Source of the DNA: Nitrospiraceae bacterium
Lineage (GTDB): Bacteria; Nitrospirota; Thermodesulfovibrionia; UBA6902
DNA: 64,000 nucleotides
Assembly: GCA_003599505.1 (NCBI GenBank)
Contig: QZKO01000018.1
Coordinates: 1 to 64,000, forward strand
Direction: 5' to 3'
The notes beneath the pieces are model-generated. The model was not told the DNA's origin. It ran no database searches and saw nothing but the letters and a program-made list of their open reading frames with translations. The position numbers and the translations under genes are program-made. Of this stretch, positions 59,253 to 64,000 are shown in pieces. Position 1 is the first letter of the stretch. Each line of letters begins with the position of its first letter.

Positions 59253-61287
59253 AGCGTAACATTCCCCTTATATCCAGATTCGCAGTCGATACGATTTCTG
59301 CGCTTGAAAGCACTACGATAGACGATGAAATCCTCTCCACAATCCTTCTCAGGTATTTTCTGGCGTTCGGAGAACAGAGGACGACCGGCTGTATCCCTCT
59401 CAGCTTCCCTGATGAAAGGATTTTTTCAATGCTTTTTACCAGCCTGTTTATGACATCCGGGCTTATGGCGCCGCCGTCTGTCTGCGACATCAGTTTTTCA
59501 AAAGTCGGGTCCAGCGTAAATACCGGCAGCCTGCCGTCTTCGCTTACATATTGTTTGGTAATTGTCCTTGAAAGGGACTGCCTTACGTACTCCGTCAGGG
59601 CTTCAGGGTCCTTGATATTGGGTGAATAATCCAGCAGGGTGTCAAAAATCGTGATAATGTCTTTAATCGGGACCCGCTCCTTAAGGAGGTTCTGCAGCAC
59701 CCTCTGCACCGCGCCGAGCGTAAGGTTCGCAGGCACAAGCTCTTCGACGATCTTGGGATAGGCTTTTGAAATATTATCCATCAGCTTCTGGGTCTCTCTC
59801 CTGGTAAGGAGCTCCCAGGCGTGCCCTCTGATAAGCTCCGTAACATGCGTGCCGATAACAGTGGCAGTATCGACAACCATGTATCCTGAAAGCTGGGCCT
59901 TTTCCACTTCCTTTTCATCGATCCAGTACGCGGGCAGGCCGAACGCGGGTTCTTTCGTGGGAATGCCCTCTATCTTCTCGGCTTCCCCTGACGCGACGGC
60001 AAGCCAGTTCCCCATCATCACCTCTCCCTTTGCTATTTCTACGCCGCGTATCAGAAAACTGTACTCATGGGGCCTGAGCTGAAGGTTGTCCTTGATATGG
60101 ATGGGCGCGACGACAAACCCTATCTCTGACGCTATCTGGCGTCTCATCGCCTTTATCTTCCCTAACAGCTCCCCTTTCGGTTCGTCGACAAGCGGGATAA
60201 GACCGTAGCCTATCTCGAGGCTCAGGGGGTCCAGCTCAAGATAAGATTCTATCTTCGGCTCCTCGCCTGCGGGCTGAGGAGTCGCCTCTGTGTTTTCTTC
60301 TTCCGCCGGCATCTTCGTTATAGCATACGCGGTCCCCCCGGCGACGATGGAGACAAGGAAAAACGGAATGTGAGGGAGACCGGGGACAAAGCCGAGGACC
60401 ATCAAGACTCCCGCCACGGTGACAAGGGCCTTCGGGTTCATCAAAATCTGCTGGGTAATGTCTTTGCCTATGTCGCTGTCTTTGCCTGCGCGGCTCATTA
60501 CAATGCCCGCTGCGGTTGAAGTAAGAAGCGCCGGTATCTGGGACACCAGACCGTCGCCGATAGTCAGAATCGTATACGTCGTAGAGGCGTCGCTGAACGG
60601 CATGCCTTTCTGGAATACCCCGATGATCAACCCCCCTACGATATTTATTGCCGTGATTACCAGCCCCGCGACGGCGTCGCCCCTGACAAATTTGCTGGCG
60701 CCGTCCATCGAGCCGTAAAAATCCGCTTCCTGCGAGATCAGCTCCCTGCGTCTTCTCGCCTCCCTGTCGTCTATAAGTCCCGTATTGAGGTCCGCGTCTA
60801 TAGCCATCTGTTTTCCGGGCATCGCGTCCAGTGTAAACCTGGCCGCGACCTCCGCTATCCTTCCGGAGCCTTTCGTTATGACCACAAAATTCACAATTAC
60901 AAGTATAAGAAATACCACTATCCCGACAGCGTAATTTCCTCCGACCACAAAATTTCCGAAAGACTTTATGACCTGTCCTGCGGCCTCCACGCCCTCGTTG
61001 CCTTTCAGGAGTATCAACCTTGTCGACGCTACATTCAGGGCCAGCCTGTAAAGCGTCGCCAGAAGCAGGACAGAAGGCAGGACTGAAAAATCGAGAGGTT
61101 TCCTGATATATATGGATGTAATAAGAATTGTGACTGACAATGAAATTGAAAGCGTCAGCAGGATATCAAGAAAAAAGGATGGAAGAGGAAGGATCATCAC
61201 CCCGATTATCGATACCGACAGCACGGCGATAAACACATCTTCTCTTTCTTTAAGCATCCTGAAAAAGTTCATTCCGCTCCTCTGCAA
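59242..61287 (-). CDS. flhA: flagellar export gate protein FlhA
   Basis: A 681-residue gate protein. About eight membrane helices in the first 320 residues, with the FHIPEP-region motif [22 protein letters not shown] and [22 protein letters not shown]-like sequence (here [19 protein letters not shown]). The cytoplasmic ring part follows ([16 protein letters not shown] ... [13 protein letters not shown]). Confidence 0.96.
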   Translation of the reverse strand: [681 protein letters not shown]

Positions 61288-61327
61288 TTAATATTGAATT
61301 TTAAATTTTGAATTTTGAATTTCTTTA

Positions 61328-62365
61328 TCATATCTTCCCCTTGATCTTGTAGATATACGCCAGTATCCGCGCAACCGCGACATAGAGCTCTTCAGGTATG
61401 AAAGTATCGATCTCGTGTTTAAAAAGCGCCCTCGCGAGAGGTTTGTCTTCCACTATCGGCACCCCGTGCTCAGCGGCGATTTCCTTTATCTTTTCAGCGA
61501 CGACCCCGGCGCCTTTCGCGATTATCTTCGGAGCGAACATCTTTCTGTCCTCATACCTGAGCGCAATCGCCAGGTGGGTCGGGTTGGTAATGACCACCGT
61601 GGCCTTAGGCACTTCCTGCATCATACGCTTGCGCGCGGTTTCTTTCTGAATGCTCCTTATCCTTGATTTGATCATCGGGTCGCCTTCCATCTCCTTGTGC
61701 TCTTCCTTGACCTCCTGCTTTGTCATTCTGAGAGACTTTTCATATTGCCATTTCTCCAACAGGAAACTGACAAACGCCACCACCAGATAATAAAAAAAGG
61801 CAATCCCTACGGCGCGGGCCAGCATCCCGCCGGAAACCTTTACCAGAGCAGGCAGCTCCATTGCCGAAAGCGAAGGAAGCGCCTTCAGGTCATTCTTTAA
61901 TACGTAATAGACAACCCATCCGCCTACCGTAAACTTCAGAATGCTCTTTAATAAGTCGGTCAGGCCGCTCAGGGAGAAGAAACTTTTTATCTTGCCGAGA
62001 GGGTTGACCTTTTCGAAATCGAATTTAAAAGGTTTTATGGACCATCCGCTCTGTACAACACTTGTGAATATGACCAGGGCCATTGCTGTAATAAAGAAAG
62101 GAAGGAGTATCTTTGCGCCGTGCAGGAACGCGATCCTGGTCACCTCTATGGGGTCCGTGCCGTACCGCATGCTGAGGATGCCGCCTGTAAGCGTCGACAT
62201 GTCCAGCAACATATATTTGCCGCCGATATAAAATACCATCAGTATTCCGCCTGTCGCAGCCATCGAGACAAGATCCTTGCTTTGAAGGATCTGTCCCTTT
62301 TCTCTTGCCTTCTGCCTCTTTCGGGGCGTCGCCCGTTCAGTTTTTTCCTGGAATTCTTCAGCCAT
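61328..62365 (-). CDS. flhB: flagellar export switch protein FlhB
   Basis: A 345-residue protein: basic start with TERATPRKRQKAREKGQI, four membrane helices, and the autocleavage motif NPTH in VVITNPTHLAIALRYED (about residue 258). It sets the length-dependent switch of export substrates. A 40-base AT-rich repeat (ttttaaattttgaattttg) separates it from flhA. Confidence 0.96.
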   Translation of the reverse strand: MAEEFQEKTERATPRKRQKAREKGQILQSKDLVSMAATGGILMVFYIGGKYMLLDMSTLTGGILSMRYGTDPIEVTRIAFLHGAKILLPFFITAMALVIFTSVVQSGWSIKPFKFDFEKVNPLGKIKSFFSLSGLTDLLKSILKFTVGGWVVYYVLKNDLKALPSLSAMELPALVKVSGGMLARAVGIAFFYYLVVAFVSFLLEKWQYEKSLRMTKQEVKEEHKEMEGDPMIKSRIRSIQKETARKRMMQEVPKATVVITNPTHLAIALRYEDRKMFAPKIIAKGAGVVAEKIKEIAAEHGVPIVEDKPLARALFKHEIDTFIPEELYVAVARILAYIYKIKGKI

Positions 62366-62376
62366 AACTCTTGACT

Positions 62377-63147
62377 CTAATCTGTTCTCGCCATTGCGAT
62401 AATACGCGCCATTTCATTTCGCAAATCAATAATATTCAGGTTAAAGACATGTTCAAAGACCGGGATGCTTAATATAATCAGCGTCAATCCTAAAAAGATA
62501 TTAAGCGGCAATGTAATAAAGAATATGTTCATCTGGGGCGCGACCTTGTATAAAAAACCTGTCAGGATATTGCTCAACAGCAGACCGACAATAACAGGCG
62601 CTCCGATTTTTAATGCAAGGACAAACAGCTTATTCCCCAGGGAAATCACTTGAGGGATGACCGGCATGATGTTTAACTGACCTGAGGGCAGCAGCTCAAA
62701 ACTTTTCACGAAGATATATATAATTTCATGATGGGCGTCCATAACAAGAAAATACAGCATCGCCATGACCCCGTAAATCTCTGAAATCAGCGTAGTCTGG
62801 CCCAGTTCAGGGTTAAACACCGCAGCGACGGACAATCCCATAGCCTGACTGATGACATGCCCCGCCAGATTAATTGCCATAAAAACAAACCTGACTGTAA
62901 GCCCGAGGGCAAAAGCTATAAGGATTTCCTTGATTACCAGCAGCGCTATGACATCCTCCCGGACTTCTACATTAACCACCGGCGTCAGCATAATCGCTAT
63001 AAAAACCGCTAAGCCCAGCCTGAACTGTCCCGGCATTTCTTTTCCTCCGATAATAGGCAGCAGGCTGACAAAGATGCTGCTCCTGATAAGGATGACCAGG
63101 AAGTTGGTGATGTATGGTGAGAGAGATTCTATAGTTATATTATTCAT
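62377..63147 (-). CDS. fliR: flagellar export gate protein FliR
   Basis: A 256-residue membrane protein of the export gate. I place the start at the ATG at 63147 ([19 protein letters not shown]), which overlaps the fliQ stop (ATGA); the frame open to 63417 upstream reads through fliQ in the wrong phase. Conserved segments include IAFALGLTVRFVFMAINLAG and AVFNPELGQTTLISEIYG. Confidence 0.93.
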   Translation of the reverse strand: MNNITIESLSPYITNFLVILIRSSIFVSLLPIIGGKEMPGQFRLGLAVFIAIMLTPVVNVEVREDVIALLVIKEILIAFALGLTVRFVFMAINLAGHVISQAMGLSVAAVFNPELGQTTLISEIYGVMAMLYFLVMDAHHEIIYIFVKSFELLPSGQLNIMPVIPQVISLGNKLFVLALKIGAPVIVGLLLSNILTGFLYKVAPQMNIFFITLPLNIFLGLTLIILSIPVFEHVFNLNIIDLRNEMARIIAMARTD

Positions 63148-63413
63148 TTTATATAATTCGGTATCTGCTCTATCAGGTTCGTAGTAAAAGACATAAGCTT
63201 TCCCAACATCCACGGCATCATAAGAAAGATACATATAAACACTGCAAGCATCTTGGGCACAAATGTCAGTGTAAACTCCTGTATCTGCGTCACCGTCTGG
63301 AAAAAACCGACCAGCACGCCGACGACCAGACCGGTGAGCAGCGGCGGACCGGCAACGAGCATCGTAATTTTGAACACTTCCTCTGAAATCCCTCTTACAA
63401 ATTCCGGACTCAT
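63144..63413 (-). CDS. fliQ: flagellar export gate protein FliQ
   Basis: An 89-residue protein with two membrane helices and the family stretch [26 protein letters not shown] followed by FVPKMLAVF. It overlaps fliP and fliR by 4 bases on either side. Confidence 0.96.
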   Translation of the reverse strand: MSPEFVRGISEEVFKITMLVAGPPLLTGLVVGVLVGFFQTVTQIQEFTLTFVPKMLAVFICIFLMMPWMLGKLMSFTTNLIEQIPNYIK

Positions 63414-64000
63414 GCAAAACTCCTTACCATTGAACCGATTATCAGGTTCCAGCCGTCGACAAGCACAAACAGGAGCAGTTTAAAAGGCAGCGATATCATG
63501 ACCGGCGGAAGCATCATCATTCCCATGCTCAGCAGTATGCTGGCTATCACCATGTCTATTATCAAAAACGGCAGAAACAGCAGGAACCCGATTTCAAACG
63601 CGGTCTTCAGCTCGCTTATCGCAAAAGCGGGAACGAGCACGCTTACCGAAAGCTCCCCCGGGGTTTTGGGAGCGGGCTGCTTCGACAGACCGACAAACAG
63701 CGCAATGTCTTTCTGCCTTGTCTGTTTCAGCATGAACTCCTTTAAAGGCGGGAGGGCCTGGGTGACCGCTTCCCCGAAATCTATGTCTTCTTCGATATAT
63801 GGCGTAATCGCCTTTTCATTAATCACATTAATTGTCGGAGACATTATAAAAAAAGTCAGAAACAGCGCAAGCCCGATAATTACAGGGTTCGGCGGTATGC
63901 TCTGTCCTCCGAAGGCGTGACGCAGGAATGAAAGCACCACGACAATGCGCGTGAACGAAGTAAACATTATCAGCACGGCCGGCAGGAATGAAAGGAAACT
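63410..64000 (-). CDS. fliP: flagellar export gate protein FliP (5' end beyond window)
   Basis: The C-terminal 196 residues of FliP; the frame is still open at the window edge. Diagnostic stretches are [41 protein letters not shown] and [32 protein letters not shown]. It heads the fliP-fliQ-fliR-flhB-flhA-flhF-flhG-fliA run as far as visible. Confidence 0.95.
   Translation of the reverse strand, partial: SFLSFLPAVLIMFTSFTRIVVVLSFLRHAFGGQSIPPNPVIIGLALFLTFFIMSPTINVINEKAITPYIEEDIDFGEAVTQALPPLKEFMLKQTRQKDIALFVGLSKQPAPKTPGELSVSVLVPAFAISELKTAFEIGFLLFLPFLIIDMVIASILLSMGMMMLPPVMISLPFKLLLFVLVDGWNLIIGSMVRSFA

Noticed and set aside
62377-63417. FliR as a 346-residue protein starting at 63417
   Set aside because: The first 90 codons are fliQ read in the wrong phase; the ATG at 63147 matches the family start.
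1-64000. CRISPR arrays, complete insertion sequences, prophage genes or rRNA
   Set aside because: None seen. Repeats are short, dispersed and palindromic, and no transposase, integrase or cas gene is present.

Overview
The window reads as one contig of a Gram-negative, flagellated, probably anaerobic bacterium. A member of the Nitrospirota (Thermodesulfovibrionia-like) fits best: multihaem cytochrome, PEP-CTERM protein, HD-GYP/PAS signalling, ackA-pta, FlhF/FlhG flagellar control, BCAM0308- and DUF362-type proteins, and many short dispersed repeats between genes. This placement is inferred from gene content; no database search was possible.

Layout. 1-7.7 kb: end of queC, a BCAM0308-family protein, a HAMP/PAS receptor with an HD-GYP protein, a CinA-like protein, and a two-gene ABC exporter split by an oppositely oriented tetrahaem cytochrome. 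7.9-14.3 kb: DJ-1 protein, then a reverse-strand run of inositol-phosphatase, methyltransferase, DUF362 protein and a 1092-residue sugar kinase/UTP-sugar uridylyltransferase fusion. 14.5-20.6 kb: dtd, HDOD protein, PPP phosphatase, a DUF4258/DUF2283 pair, miaB and mtaB. 20.8-28.5 kb: translation genes thrS-infC-rpmI-rplT-pheS-[C1 peptidase]-pheT; thrS and infC both appear to start on non-AUG codons. 28.5-32.3 kb: a visibly GC-richer cassette of tryptophan-dioxygenase-like enzyme, aminotransferase and O-methyltransferase, placed directly upstream of thrS. 32.3-39.5 kb: accessory region with a cold-shock gene, small genes, two clear gene remnants, a retropepsin-like pair, a frameshifted PEP-CTERM gene, a MerR-HicB/HicA toxin-antitoxin operon and tRNA-Val. 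39.5-45.8 kb: ackA-pta, glgP and a second cold-shock gene. 46-64 kb: a reverse-strand flagellar block (fliP-Q-R-flhB-flhA-flhF-flhG-fliA, flgF-G-A-H-I-J, flgM-N-K-L-csrA-fliW) closed by an NtrC-family activator. A good sigma-28 promoter precedes flgM, and a sigma-54-like promoter precedes flgF.

Recurring themes. (1) Dispersed short repeats normally confined to intergenic DNA have entered reading frames in queC, miaB, pta, flgH, flgI and the kinase/uridylyltransferase. (2) Several promoters share an extended -10 box TGnTAWAMT, and some appear to make leaderless mRNAs. (3) The two cold-shock genes share a leader hairpin.
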